Source: Maricaulis virginensis
GTDB lineage: Bacteria; Pseudomonadota; Alphaproteobacteria; Caulobacterales; Maricaulaceae
DNA length: 64,000 bases
Direction of reading: 5' to 3'
Assembly (NCBI RefSeq): GCF_027922185.1
Contig: NZ_BSFE01000006.1
Location: forward strand, 140,323-204,322
Shown: piece after piece, positions 8,595 to 17,899 of the stretch
How the letters are laid out: the number at the start of each line of letters is the position of its first letter
Position numbering within the stretch: the stretch's first letter is position 1
Notes under the pieces: generated by a model
Database searches by the model: none
Told to the model about the DNA's origin: nothing
What the model saw: only the letters and a program-made list of their open reading frames with translations
Made by a program: the position numbers and the translations under genes

Positions 8595-8795
8595 ATGAGC
8601 GAGAACCAGACCGCACCGCGCGAGATTGATCCCAAACTGCTGGAAATCCTGGTCTGCCCGGTCACGCGCGGCCCGCTGAAATATGACCGCAAGGCCCAGG
8701 AACTGGTGTCGGACAGTGCCGGCCTGGCCTATCCGATCCGCGACGGGATTCCGATCATGCTGCCCGACGAGGCGCGCAAGCTGGAGCGTGACTGA
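8595..8795 (+). CDS. Trm112/UPF0434 (YcaR) family protein
   Basis: A 66-residue protein with the family core LLEILVCPVTRGPLKYD and LAYPIRDGIPIMLPDEAR. The family is zinc-ribbon-like, but here only one Cys is present, as in many bacterial YcaR proteins. The ATG at 8595 lies 12 bp after the cnoX stop with AAGGAAAAAGG upstream. The stop overlaps the next start as TGATG, so it is translationally coupled to the DUF971 gene. Function is unknown. Confidence 0.85.
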   Translation: MSENQTAPREIDPKLLEILVCPVTRGPLKYDRKAQELVSDSAGLAYPIRDGIPIMLPDEARKLERD

Positions 8796-9097
8796 TGGCG
8801 CGCCCCTGGCCCGAGCAATTGCGCTTCTCCCGCGCCGACAAGGTGCTGCATGTCGCCTTCGATGACGGCAAGCGCTTTGCGATTCCCTTCCAGACCCTGC
8901 GGGTCGAAAGCCCCAGCGCCGAAGTCCAGGGACATGGCCCCGGCGAAAAGCGGATCGTGACCGGCAAGGAGAATGTGCTGGTCACGGCCGCCGAGCCCGT
9001 CGGCCGCTATGCCGTGCGTCTCGTCTTCGATGACGGCCATGATTCCGGCCTCTTCACATGGGATTATCTCTATGCGCTGGGTGAAACCGCGCACTGA
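8795..9097 (+). CDS. DUF971 family protein
   Basis: A 100-residue protein of the DUF971 type, the N-terminal domain found in gamma-butyrobetaine hydroxylases but here alone. Signatures are FSRADKVLHVAFDDG near residue 11, PFQTLRVESPSAEVQG and the C-terminal FDDGHDSGLFTWDYLY. Bacterial stand-alone members are linked to Fe-S or metal handling, but that role is not shown here. It overlaps the preceding gene by one base and has 22 bp before the DsrE-like gene. Confidence 0.85.
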   Translation: MARPWPEQLRFSRADKVLHVAFDDGKRFAIPFQTLRVESPSAEVQGHGPGEKRIVTGKENVLVTAAEPVGRYAVRLVFDDGHDSGLFTWDYLYALGETAH

Positions 9098-9119
9098 TCA
9101 CCGGCCCAAGGAGACTGCG

Positions 9120-9638
9120 ATGTTCAAACCCGTTCTCGCCGGCCTCGCAGCCGTCATTGCCTTGCCCGCGCTCGCCTTGGCCGGTCCCGGCGATTTCGCG
9201 CCCGGCCCCGTCATCGAGGAATTCGGCCCCGTCGCACCCGTCGAAGGCGCCCTGCCCATCCCCGAAGGGACAGAGTTCAGGATCAGTTTCGACACCCGGG
9301 ACCGGGCGGCCGAAGGCGAGCTCAATTCCAAGCTGACCGCCGCAGCGCGCTTTCTGAACATGCAGGCCGCCGCGAGCGTGCCCGTCGAGAACATACACCT
9401 GGCCATCGTCGTTCACGGTACCGCCGTCCACGATGTGACGCGCGACAGTGCCGGCGCCAATGCCGATCTTGTTGCCGCCCTGGTGGAGCACGGTGTCGAG
9501 ATCTTCGTCTGCGGCCAGAGCGCGGTCTGGTACGACATCGCGGCCGGCGATCTCCTGCCGGGCGTGTCCATGTCGCTCTCGGCCATGACGGCTCACGCCC
9601 GGCTGCAGTCCGACGGCTATACGCTCAACCCCTTCTAG
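9120..9638 (+). CDS. Periplasmic DsrE-family protein
   Basis: A 172-residue protein. A signal peptide is at residues 1-21 (hydrophobic run ending ALALAGP). The mature part has the DsrE/DsrF fold pattern, with HLAIVVHGTAVHDV in the middle and a conserved Cys in VEIFVCGQSAVW (about residue 137). DsrE relatives carry sulfur on that Cys; exported versions are common in proteobacteria but poorly studied. The start follows AAGGAGA. Its last four bases overlap the convergent monooxygenase gene. Confidence 0.8.
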   Translation: MFKPVLAGLAAVIALPALALAGPGDFAPGPVIEEFGPVAPVEGALPIPEGTEFRISFDTRDRAAEGELNSKLTAAARFLNMQAAASVPVENIHLAIVVHGTAVHDVTRDSAGANADLVAALVEHGVEIFVCGQSAVWYDIAAGDLLPGVSMSLSAMTAHARLQSDGYTLNPF

Positions 9639-10909
9639 GCGGCGTCCAGACGCTGGCCTTTCAGGAGACGCGGCGGATCGCCGGTCTCGCCGCCGGCCTG
9701 GCGCATGAAGAAACGGCGCGCCGGCGGGATGCTGTCGACGATCGACAGACCGATCCCGCGAAGCTGGCGGATCGGCTCGATGTCGTTCGAAAACAGCCGA
9801 TTGAAGAAGTCGGTACCCGCTGCCAGCGTCGCGCTGTCGAATTTGCGCCAGTCCTCATAGCGGCGCAGCGTCGAGACGGCTCCGATATCGAGCCCGACCC
9901 GCCTGGCCTCGCCGCAGACTTCCGCCAGCGCGGCTGCATCGCGAATGCCCAGATTGAAGCCCTGTCCGGCCAACGGGTGAATCCCACGCGCGGCATCGCC
10001 GACAAAGGCAATGCGGTCGTCGCAGAATTGTTCGGCATAGCGCAGCCCCAGCGGATAGGCGAAACGCGGCCCTTCCGGCCGGACCTCGCCCAGGAAATCG
10101 CCAAAGCGCGCTTCCAGCTCCTCCTGGAAGACCGCCTCCGGCGCCTCCTTGAGCGCATCGGCAATCGCGTCCGGCTCGGTCCAGACCAGCGAGGAGCGGT
10201 TGTCAGTCAGGGGCAGGATGGCAAACGGGCCTGACGGCAGGAAGTATTCATAGGCCGTGCCATTGTGCGGCTCGGCATGACGGACGGTCGCCACCAGACC
10301 TTTCTGGCCATAACCCCAGCCTGCGGTGCGCACACGGGCCTGATCGCGCAGGCGCGAGAACTTGCCGTCACAGGCGACCAGCAGCTTGCCGGACAGGCGC
10401 TGTCCGTCAGCCAGGACAAGATCGATCCCGCCCTTGCGGTGTTCATAGCGATCGGCCCGCGCCGGTGCGATCAGGGTGATCTGCGGCCGCGCCTGCAGCG
10501 CCTTGACGAGCGCCTGGCGCGAGCGCCGGTTCTCGGCCATCCAGCCCAGCGGCTCTCCGTCCGGGCCTTCGGAAATCTCGTTGCGGTCGAAATGCAGCGT
10601 GTGCGGTCCCGGGCCGCCGGGCTTGTCGCCGCCATAGGGCCGCCCGTCACAGACGAGGATATGCTCGATCCGCTGGGCATGTTCGCGCAGGTGTTCCGCC
10701 ACCCCCAGCGCCTCGAACATGCGCCAGGACGTGTAGGCCAGCGCCGAGGCGCGCCCGTCGAAAGTGGGCGCCAGCTGGTCGGAGAATTCCAGCGCATCCA
10801 CAACCGCGACCGAGAGACCGGCCTGGTCCATGGCCAGCGCCAGCGTCATTCCTGCGAGACCGCCGCCTGCGATCACGACATCGCCATCAAAAAGGGGTTT
10901 GCTTGTCAT
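9635..10909 (-). CDS. UbiH/UbiF/COQ6 family FAD-dependent monooxygenase
   Basis: A 424-residue flavoprotein hydroxylase of ubiquinone synthesis type. It shows the N-terminal FAD motif VVIAGGGLAGMTLAL, the middle VACDGKFSRLR motif and the C-terminal GDAARGIHPLAGQGFNLG motif, in the usual order. Which ring position (C5, C6 or C7) it hydroxylates cannot be told because alphaproteobacterial enzymes vary. It diverges from ftsK with about 107 bp between the starts and converges with the DsrE-like gene. Confidence 0.9.
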   Translation of the reverse strand: MTSKPLFDGDVVIAGGGLAGMTLALAMDQAGLSVAVVDALEFSDQLAPTFDGRASALAYTSWRMFEALGVAEHLREHAQRIEHILVCDGRPYGGDKPGGPGPHTLHFDRNEISEGPDGEPLGWMAENRRSRQALVKALQARPQITLIAPARADRYEHRKGGIDLVLADGQRLSGKLLVACDGKFSRLRDQARVRTAGWGYGQKGLVATVRHAEPHNGTAYEYFLPSGPFAILPLTDNRSSLVWTEPDAIADALKEAPEAVFQEELEARFGDFLGEVRPEGPRFAYPLGLRYAEQFCDDRIAFVGDAARGIHPLAGQGFNLGIRDAAALAEVCGEARRVGLDIGAVSTLRRYEDWRKFDSATLAAGTDFFNRLFSNDIEPIRQLRGIGLSIVDSIPPARRFFMRQAGGETGDPPRLLKGQRLDAA

Positions 10910-11016
10910 GGAACGGAGAATACGGGGTTTGTGTTCTGTGAAAAGCGGTCAGAGCGCCGCAGCGCATTCAGTTTCTGTTTACCCTGCGGGAAGACTTCCC
11001 CGCTAGGACGGTGTTC

Positions 11017-13431
11017 ATGAGCCGCAAAGCCGCCGCCAACGCCGACACCGGGGACACGAACCGCGCCGCCAAACCGCTTTGGCGGTTGCGCCTGCACGAT
11101 CTTGTGGCGGGCGGGCTGATGCTGGCCGCCGGCCTCTTCCTGCTGTTGTCCCTGCTGTCGCACAATGTCCTCGATCCCAGCTGGAATGTTGCTGCCGAGG
11201 GCGAGGTGCGAAACTGGATGGGCCGTTGGGGCGCATCCCTGTCGGACATGCTGCTGCAATCGGTTGGCTGGGCCGCCGGCGGGCCGGCGATCGCCCTGAC
11301 CATCTGGGGCGCGATCCTCGTCTGGCGCACGCCGCAGCCCCGCCCGCGTTCGGTCGCCGGCTTCCGCTGGTTCTTCGCAGCCCTGGGCACGGCCGGTTTC
11401 GCGGCAGCGGTGAGCGCGCTTCCCGTCCCCAATGCCTGGCCGTTCGCCTCGGGCATGGGCGGTGCCATGGGCGATATTTTCCTCAACACGCTGGCCGCTC
11501 TGCCGGCCCGCTTCGATCTGCCGGGCGCGACAGGGATGGCGGCGGGCTTTGCCCTCCTTCTGTCGATTGCGGGCATCTTCCTGACCTTCGGTCTGCGCTC
11601 GCGCGACATTGCAGCGGCCGTCGATGCCGCGGGACTGGCCTGGGCAACGGTACGCGTCTGGCTGGATGCTGTGCGCGGCCGGATTGCAGGCTTCTCGGGC
11701 GATGACGGTCCGGACGACGAGGATCGCCGCCCCGTGCGCGAGGAGCCGGTCCTGCGCCGCGCCATGCGGGCTGCGGATGACACGCCGGCACCAGCCGCCG
11801 CCCGGGCACAGTCCGACGAGCCCGAGCTCTCGAGCGCGGTGAAGGTGGCACCGGGCCGCAAGGCGAAGCAATCCGACCGCGACGTCCGCGAGGCGCAGGG
11901 CGCGCTGCCCTTCGTCAAGACCGACGGGTTCAAACTGCCCCGGCTCGATCTTCTGGCGAAACCCTCGGTGCGCAATGATGCCGTCGACGAAATGGCGCTG
12001 CGCCAGAATGCCGAGCTGCTGCAGGGCGTGCTGTCGGACTTCGGCGTGAAGGGCGAGATCGTGCAGGTGCGTCCGGGACCGGTTGTCACGCTTTACGAAT
12101 TCGAACCGGCACCCGGCGTGAAGTCCTCCCGCGTGATCAATCTGGCGGACGATATCGCCCGCTCGATGTCCACCATGGCCGCCCGTGTCGCCGTGGTGCC
12201 CGGCCGCAATGCGATCGGTATCGAACTGCCCAATCCCAAACGCGAAACCGTCTATCTGCGCGCCCTGTTCAATTCCAGGGCCTTCGAGGACGCGAAGGCG
12301 GAACTGCCCTTTGCTCTCGGCGAGACGATCGGCGGCGAGCCCTTCGTGGCCGACCTTGCGCGCATGCCGCACCTGCTGATCGCGGGTACCACCGGCTCGG
12401 GGAAATCGGTGGGCATCAATGCGATGATCCTGTCCCTGCTCTACCGGCTGCCGCCGGAAGACTGCCGGATGATCATGATCGACCCGAAAATGCTGGAACT
12501 CTCCGTCTATGACGGTATCCCGCACCTGCTGACACCGGTCGTGACCGATCCGAAGAAGGCCGTCGTCGCCCTGAAATGGGCCGTGCGCGAAATGGAAAGC
12601 CGCTATCTGCGCATGTCCAAGATCGGCGTGCGCAATGTCTCCGGCTTCAACGAGCGCGTCGCGGAAGCCCTCAAGACCGGCGAGGAACTCTCGCGCACGG
12701 TCCAGACCGGCTATGACAAGGAAAGCGGCGAACCGGTCTACGAGACCGAGACCATCGCGGCTGAGAAAATGCCCTATATCGTCGTGGTGATCGACGAGAT
12801 GGCCGACCTGATGATGGTCGCCGGCAAGGAGATCGAGGCCGCCGTGCAGCGCCTGGCCCAGATGGCCCGTGCTGCCGGTATCCACCTCGTCACCGCCACA
12901 CAGCGTCCCTCGGTGGACGTCATCACCGGTACGATCAAGGCGAACTTCCCGACCCGGATTTCCTATTCGGTCACCTCGAAGATCGACAGCCGCACCATTC
13001 TCGGCGAGCAGGGCGCGGAGCAATTGCTGGGCATGGGCGACCTGCTGTACATGGCCTCGGGCGGGCGCGTGCGCCGCCTGCACGGCCCCTTCGTTTCCGA
13101 TCGCGAGGTCGAGGAAATCGCAGCCTTCCTGAAGAAGCAGGCGCCGCCGGAATACATCGAGGCTGTCACCGCCGGCGGCGATGGCGACGAGGACGGCATC
13201 CCCGGTCTCGACATGGGCGACGAAGGGTCCGGCGACCAGCTTTTCGACCAGGCCGTGGCCCTTGTGGCCCGCGACCGCAAGGCCTCGACCTCCTACATCC
13301 AGCGCCGCCTGCAGATCGGCTATAACCGCGCCGCCACCCTGATCGAGCGCATGGAAGAAGAAGGCATGATCGGCCCCTCCGACCACGCCGGCCGCCGCGA
13401 GATTTTCCTGCCGGAGAATGACGGGGTCTAG
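11017..13431 (+). CDS. ftsK: DNA translocase FtsK
   Basis: An 804-residue septal DNA pump. It has four N-terminal membrane segments (residues about 25-200), a short linker, the alpha/beta motor and a C-terminal gamma winged helix. Walker A is GTTGSGKSVG (about residue 457), Walker B is VVVIDEMADL, and the gamma domain holds YIQRRLQIGYNRAATLIERM. The gamma domain reads KOPS and activates XerCD at dif. The ATG at 11017 is chosen over a GTG two codons earlier. Its place close to lolA and xthA matches Caulobacter-like genomes, although three extra genes intervene here. Confidence 0.96.
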   Translation: MSRKAAANADTGDTNRAAKPLWRLRLHDLVAGGLMLAAGLFLLLSLLSHNVLDPSWNVAAEGEVRNWMGRWGASLSDMLLQSVGWAAGGPAIALTIWGAILVWRTPQPRPRSVAGFRWFFAALGTAGFAAAVSALPVPNAWPFASGMGGAMGDIFLNTLAALPARFDLPGATGMAAGFALLLSIAGIFLTFGLRSRDIAAAVDAAGLAWATVRVWLDAVRGRIAGFSGDDGPDDEDRRPVREEPVLRRAMRAADDTPAPAAARAQSDEPELSSAVKVAPGRKAKQSDRDVREAQGALPFVKTDGFKLPRLDLLAKPSVRNDAVDEMALRQNAELLQGVLSDFGVKGEIVQVRPGPVVTLYEFEPAPGVKSSRVINLADDIARSMSTMAARVAVVPGRNAIGIELPNPKRETVYLRALFNSRAFEDAKAELPFALGETIGGEPFVADLARMPHLLIAGTTGSGKSVGINAMILSLLYRLPPEDCRMIMIDPKMLELSVYDGIPHLLTPVVTDPKKAVVALKWAVREMESRYLRMSKIGVRNVSGFNERVAEALKTGEELSRTVQTGYDKESGEPVYETETIAAEKMPYIVVVIDEMADLMMVAGKEIEAAVQRLAQMARAAGIHLVTATQRPSVDVITGTIKANFPTRISYSVTSKIDSRTILGEQGAEQLLGMGDLLYMASGGRVRRLHGPFVSDREVEEIAAFLKKQAPPEYIEAVTAGGDGDEDGIPGLDMGDEGSGDQLFDQAVALVARDRKASTSYIQRRLQIGYNRAATLIERMEEEGMIGPSDHAGRREIFLPENDGV

Positions 13432-13537
13432 AGGCATTCTCCCCTATGGCGTTCGTCACATCGCCGCGATTTGAAGTTGAGTTTGGTCATTCTGCATGCT
13501 CCACTCGGCCCGAAATCGGGGATGCGGGGACAGCAGA

Positions 13538-16177
13538 GTGTGTAATCGGTTTTTGCGGACGCTGGTGCTGTGCGCCGGTGCCGGACTTTTTTACCTTGCG
13601 TCGTTCACTTTTCCGAACGCGGGCGCTCAGCCCTTCGATACGCCGGTTTTCGCGGCTGTTGACGACTGGGTGGAGATTCAGCCGCTTCCGCAAACACCTG
13701 ACACAACACCTGACGGCACCACCAACGGCCTGTTCTACCTGCTTTCCGACACGCAGTTCCGGATAGACGGCGCTGTCATGCAGGAATATGTGCACATCGC
13801 CTACGAGGTGATCGATCGGGCCGGCCTTGAGAGCGCGGGCCGCCTCTCATTCGAGTTCGACCCTTCGGACACCCGGCTGATCATTCACGCCGTACGGCTG
13901 CACAGGGACGGCGAAGTTTTCGATCGCCTGATCCCCGACAGGTTTGTAACCGTCCGGCGGGAACCCGATCTGTCTTCGGGCATCGTCGACGGCGATCTGA
14001 CCAGCTTCACCGAGCTGACCGACATCCGTGTCGGGGATGTCCTCGAATACCAGATCACCTATACGACCCATTCGGAAGTCTGGCCGGGCGGGTTGGGCGC
14101 CCGGCTGTCGACCCAATGGTCGATTCCCGTTGAGAGCCATCATCTGCGGGTCATCGCCCCCGCAAACGCCCCATTGTCGATCGCCGGCACCAGCGAGCTC
14201 CAGCCCGTTGTCAGCAGCAGCGATGGCTGGTCCGAATATGTCTGGCAACAGTCTCGTCCGCAGCGGGTCGTTGGCGAGAACAACGTCCCCGGCGATCACT
14301 CTTCCTGGCAGTTCCTGTCTCTGTCGAGCATGGGCAGCTGGGCAGATGTGGTCGACTGGGCGCTGCCATTCTACGATCCGGACGTGGCGCTACCGGCTTC
14401 GGCGAACGCCCTGCTTGAGCGGGTTCGGATGGATCACACCGACCAGCGCGACCGGATCACTGCAATCGTCCGATACGTTCAGGATGAAGTCCGCTACGTC
14501 TCCGATTCAACAGGCCTGGGAAGTCATGTGCCAAGAACTCCCGCGGCTGTACTCGCCAACGGGTATGGCGACTGCAAGGACAAGTCGCTTCTTCTTGTCG
14601 CGCTGCTGCGCGCGATCGGCGTTGAAGCCAGCGTCGCCCTGACGGATATCGACCGCGGATACGAGCTGCAGACGCTCGCTCCGTCGCCGTTTGTCTTCGA
14701 CCATGCCATCGTGAGGATCGGCCACGGACGCGACACCGTCTGGGTCGATGCGACCGCGTCCCACGAAGGTGGCCGCTACCCCTATTTCGCTGCGCCGGCC
14801 TATCACTTCGCGCTTCCCGTGGTTGCGGCACAAGACCGGCTCATGCCTATCGAGATTGCCGAGCCTCAAGTGCCGTATGTCGAGGTTCATGAGCGCTTCG
14901 ACATGGCCGATGTCGACACGGATGGAGTCACGCTGGATGTGATCTCCCTGTATCGCGACCGGCAGGCCAACGCGTTTCGCGCCAATCTCGCTGACCGGTC
15001 CAGCGCTGCAATCAGCGAAAGCTATCTTCGCTACTACCGGAGTTATTATCCGGGAATAGAGTTGGCCGCAGACCTCGCCATTGAAGACGACCGTGACGCC
15101 AACCTGATTTCCGTCACGGAATCCTATCTGCTTTCGGCCGAAGCATTCGGCGCCGACGGTCTCCGAGACGCCTTTCCGCTTCGCGGGGATATGGTCCTGA
15201 ACCAGCTGGACACCGTAGACAGTGGAGAGCGGCAGTCTCCGATCCACTTGCCATGGCCGGTTTATCAGATGCATGTCCATGACATCGTCAACGCGCCGAC
15301 CCCGCTCTACGGTCTTCCGGAAGTGAACCTTAACGAGCCCTTCGCGCGATACTGGACGCTGGTCCGAGGTGGTGCGGATTCTCTTCATCTGGAATACACG
15401 CTGCAAACGCGATCCAGCCGGGCCCGTGCGGAAGATGTCCTGTCCTACAACACCCTGGCCGACACGGTGCTGGATACAGCCGACCTTACAATCAACTTTG
15501 ACTTCAATGAGAGCGGGCCGCTGGACGCGGTCTCAAGATGGCTGAGTGATCCAGAGAATGGCGACCTGTTTGGTCTCGGTTTCCTGGCCGGTCTCTACGT
15601 TCTCGGCGCTGCAGGCGCCATTCTCGCCTTTCGCAGGGACCGGCGCATGCCGGCCGGCGCAGTGCTCTATCCGGTTGGCCCGATCAAGTTCCTGATTATG
15701 TCAATCGTGACCTTCAACCTCTACACCCTGCTCTGGATGTGGAGAAACTGGGCCTGGATCAAGAACCAGGACGACCGCAACATCTCTGCATTCGTGCGAG
15801 CGTGGTTCAGCCCGCTTTTCTTTCCCGCTCTGGCCATGGAAATCGAGGAATTCGCCAATCGGGACAGCAAGCTGTCACGCGCAGTCTCGCTGTGTCTTGC
15901 TGTGGTATTCTCCATTCTGGTCGTTGGAACGACAATCGCGGAAACCGTCTTGAACCAGTCTGCGACAGCCAGTCTGTCGGGCCAGGGGATTGTGCTGGCA
16001 GCGGGCCTGTCCAGCTCGTTGCTGCTCCTGCCCTTCGTCTTCAAGATCAATGCCTTGAACCGAGATAATCCGGATATTCTCAGGTTCAACTCGCGGTTCA
16101 CCGTCGGCACGGTGATATTGTTGATCTACGGCGCGGCGTTTCTGGCCCTCGCGGCTGTCGGCCTGCTCTACGGCTGA
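13538..16177 (+). CDS. DUF3857/transglutaminase-like protein with C-terminal membrane domain
   Basis: A protein of about 879 residues. A signal peptide (to about residue 34, ending NAGAQ) is followed by a DUF3857 domain and then a transglutaminase-like core. The catalytic triad is visible: Cys in GYGDCKDKS, His in FVFDHAIVRI and Asp in TVWVDAT. The last 200 residues add about five hydrophobic segments; the first follows NGDLFGLGFLAGLYVLG and the next carries YPVGPIKFLIMS, as in small membrane proteins. The GTG at 13538 gives a clean signal peptide; an in-frame upstream start at 13496 is possible. Codon use looks less GC-biased than in ftsK. The substrate is unknown. Confidence 0.8.
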   Translation: MCNRFLRTLVLCAGAGLFYLASFTFPNAGAQPFDTPVFAAVDDWVEIQPLPQTPDTTPDGTTNGLFYLLSDTQFRIDGAVMQEYVHIAYEVIDRAGLESAGRLSFEFDPSDTRLIIHAVRLHRDGEVFDRLIPDRFVTVRREPDLSSGIVDGDLTSFTELTDIRVGDVLEYQITYTTHSEVWPGGLGARLSTQWSIPVESHHLRVIAPANAPLSIAGTSELQPVVSSSDGWSEYVWQQSRPQRVVGENNVPGDHSSWQFLSLSSMGSWADVVDWALPFYDPDVALPASANALLERVRMDHTDQRDRITAIVRYVQDEVRYVSDSTGLGSHVPRTPAAVLANGYGDCKDKSLLLVALLRAIGVEASVALTDIDRGYELQTLAPSPFVFDHAIVRIGHGRDTVWVDATASHEGGRYPYFAAPAYHFALPVVAAQDRLMPIEIAEPQVPYVEVHERFDMADVDTDGVTLDVISLYRDRQANAFRANLADRSSAAISESYLRYYRSYYPGIELAADLAIEDDRDANLISVTESYLLSAEAFGADGLRDAFPLRGDMVLNQLDTVDSGERQSPIHLPWPVYQMHVHDIVNAPTPLYGLPEVNLNEPFARYWTLVRGGADSLHLEYTLQTRSSRARAEDVLSYNTLADTVLDTADLTINFDFNESGPLDAVSRWLSDPENGDLFGLGFLAGLYVLGAAGAILAFRRDRRMPAGAVLYPVGPIKFLIMSIVTFNLYTLLWMWRNWAWIKNQDDRNISAFVRAWFSPLFFPALAMEIEEFANRDSKLSRAVSLCLAVVFSILVVGTTIAETVLNQSATASLSGQGIVLAAGLSSSLLLLPFVFKINALNRDNPDILRFNSRFTVGTVILLIYGAAFLALAAVGLLYG

Positions 16178-16245
16178 GACGCATTGCCTTCCGGTGCGAG
16201 GGCGGTCATTTTCCCGCGCCCGCAATGGTCCGGAGCGCGACTGTC

Positions 16246-16938
16246 ATGATCACCACACTGGCCTTCGATGCAGACGATACGCTCTGGCATAATGAGCGCT
16301 TCTACCGGCTGACGGAGGAGAGCTTTACCGCGATGCTGGCCGACTATGCCGAGCCGGACCACCTGTCGGAACGGCTGCTGGAGGCGGAGCGGCGCAATCT
16401 CAAGCGCTATGGCTACGGCATCAAGGGTTTCGTCCTGTCGATGATCGAGACGGCGGTCGAAGTGACGGAGAACCGGGTGCCGGCAGCCACGATCCGGCAG
16501 ATCCTGGATGCCAGTCACGACATGCTGGAACATCCTGTCGAGTTACTGCCCCATGTGCGTGACACAGTGGAAGCACTGACCCCCCATTACCGCACCATAA
16601 TCGTCACAAAGGGTGACCTTATGGACCAGGAGCGCAAGATTGCGGCCTCCGGTCTGGCGGAGCTGTTCGACGGGATCGAGATCGTCTCGGAAAAGACGCC
16701 GGACATCTACCGGAGTATTTTCGACCGGCATGGCGACGGCGCCGAGCGCGCGATGATGGTCGGCAATTCGATGCGCTCGGATGTGGTGCCGGCGATCGAG
16801 GCGGGCAGCTGGGGCGTTCACGTGCCGCACGGGCTGACCTGGGCACTCGAACACGCCGAAGCGCCGGCCGGACACCCCCGCTTCCGGGAGATCGGCGATC
16901 TGGGCGGACTGCCCGGCCTGCTCGACACGCTGCGCTGA
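16246..16938 (+). CDS. HAD superfamily hydrolase
   Basis: A 230-residue HAD phosphatase. Motif I is FDADDTLW (Asp9, Asp11), motif II is IVTKGDL, the motif III Lys lies in SEKTPDIY and motif IV is MVGNSMRSDV. A helical cap follows motif I. The ATG at 16246 has GGAG upstream. The DADDTLW wording groups it with a conserved alphaproteobacterial family of unknown substrate. It stands between the transglutaminase-like gene and the beta-propeller gene, without an obvious link to either. Confidence 0.9.
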   Translation: MITTLAFDADDTLWHNERFYRLTEESFTAMLADYAEPDHLSERLLEAERRNLKRYGYGIKGFVLSMIETAVEVTENRVPAATIRQILDASHDMLEHPVELLPHVRDTVEALTPHYRTIIVTKGDLMDQERKIAASGLAELFDGIEIVSEKTPDIYRSIFDRHGDGAERAMMVGNSMRSDVVPAIEAGSWGVHVPHGLTWALEHAEAPAGHPRFREIGDLGGLPGLLDTLR

Positions 16939-17023
16939 CCCGGAACCCCCCGGCTTCACACAGATGTGACTGCGCGCGCTTCCGGCCGGCCTAGAATGGG
17001 GCCGGGAGCGGAGGAGAACGTGC

Positions 17024-17842
17024 ATGCTTGTTTCACTGATCGCGAGCACCTGCCTGGCGCCGGTGCTGGAACCGGTCTGGCGGACGGACGGGCTGGATGC
17101 ACCGGAAAGCGTCATCGCTGACGGGGCCGGCGGTTTCATCGTGTCGAACGTCAATGGTGAAGGCGCTGAGGCGAATGGCGCGGGCTATCTGGCCCGGCTG
17201 GACGCGCAGGGCCGCCGCATCGGGCCGGAGCGCTGGGTGACGGGCCTGAACGCGCCCAAGGGTCTGGCACTGTCGGGCGGGCGGCTGTTCGTGGCGGATA
17301 TCGATACGCTGGTGGAGATCGATCCGGAGCGTGGCGAGGTCGTTGCGCGGTACCCGATCGAGGGCGCCGGCTTTCTCAATGATGTTGCCGCGCATGAGGG
17401 CCGCGTCCTTGTGTCGGACAGTGCGCGCAGCCGGATCCATGTGCTCGAGGATGGCGAGGTCTCGCTGTGGCTGGAGGATGCGGCGCTGGCCGGGGTGAAC
17501 GGGCTGCTGCCCGAGGATGACCGCCTGCTCGTGACGGCCATGTCGAATGGCGAAGTGCTGGCGATCGACTGGCAGACCCGTGCCGTCACGCCGCTGACCG
17601 GCGGCCTGCAGAATGCCGACGGTATCGCGCCGGCGGCGCCGGGCGGCTATATGCTCAGCCAGTGGCCCGGCGATCTGTGGCACTGGGTGGAGGGCGAGGC
17701 GCCGGTTCACCTTGTCGAGCGCCAGGATCCGCCGGTGCTGATGAATGATCTCACCGTGCACGGCGAGCTGGTGATCATCCCGCACTGGCAGCCGGGCGCC
17801 GTCTCGGCCTGGCGGCTGAGCTGCAGCGATGGCAGCGGCTGA
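17024..17842 (+). CDS. Exported SMP-30/gluconolactonase-like beta-propeller protein
   Basis: A 272-residue protein. A short signal peptide (LVSLIASTCLAPV) is followed by repeats of the beta-propeller type, each with a GLNAPKGLAL, GFLNDVAAH or GVNGLL pattern. This resembles the SMP-30/gluconolactonase/YVTN-like propellers. A strong GGAGGAG site precedes the ATG. It may bind a sugar lactone or act as a scaffold; the metal-binding residues of true lactonases cannot be assigned with certainty. It lies just upstream of lolA. Confidence 0.7.
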   Translation: MLVSLIASTCLAPVLEPVWRTDGLDAPESVIADGAGGFIVSNVNGEGAEANGAGYLARLDAQGRRIGPERWVTGLNAPKGLALSGGRLFVADIDTLVEIDPERGEVVARYPIEGAGFLNDVAAHEGRVLVSDSARSRIHVLEDGEVSLWLEDAALAGVNGLLPEDDRLLVTAMSNGEVLAIDWQTRAVTPLTGGLQNADGIAPAAPGGYMLSQWPGDLWHWVEGEAPVHLVERQDPPVLMNDLTVHGELVIIPHWQPGAVSAWRLSCSDGSG

Positions 17843-17899
17843 CGGAAGAATGAACATCCAGGCCTTGCTCGCGCCCAAATCCCGGGCCAGCTTGCGCCC

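Noticed and set aside
10906..13437. Very long open frame on the minus strand opposite ftsK
   Set aside because: It is antisense to a clear ftsK. High GC removes stops from opposite frames. The product has no family pattern.
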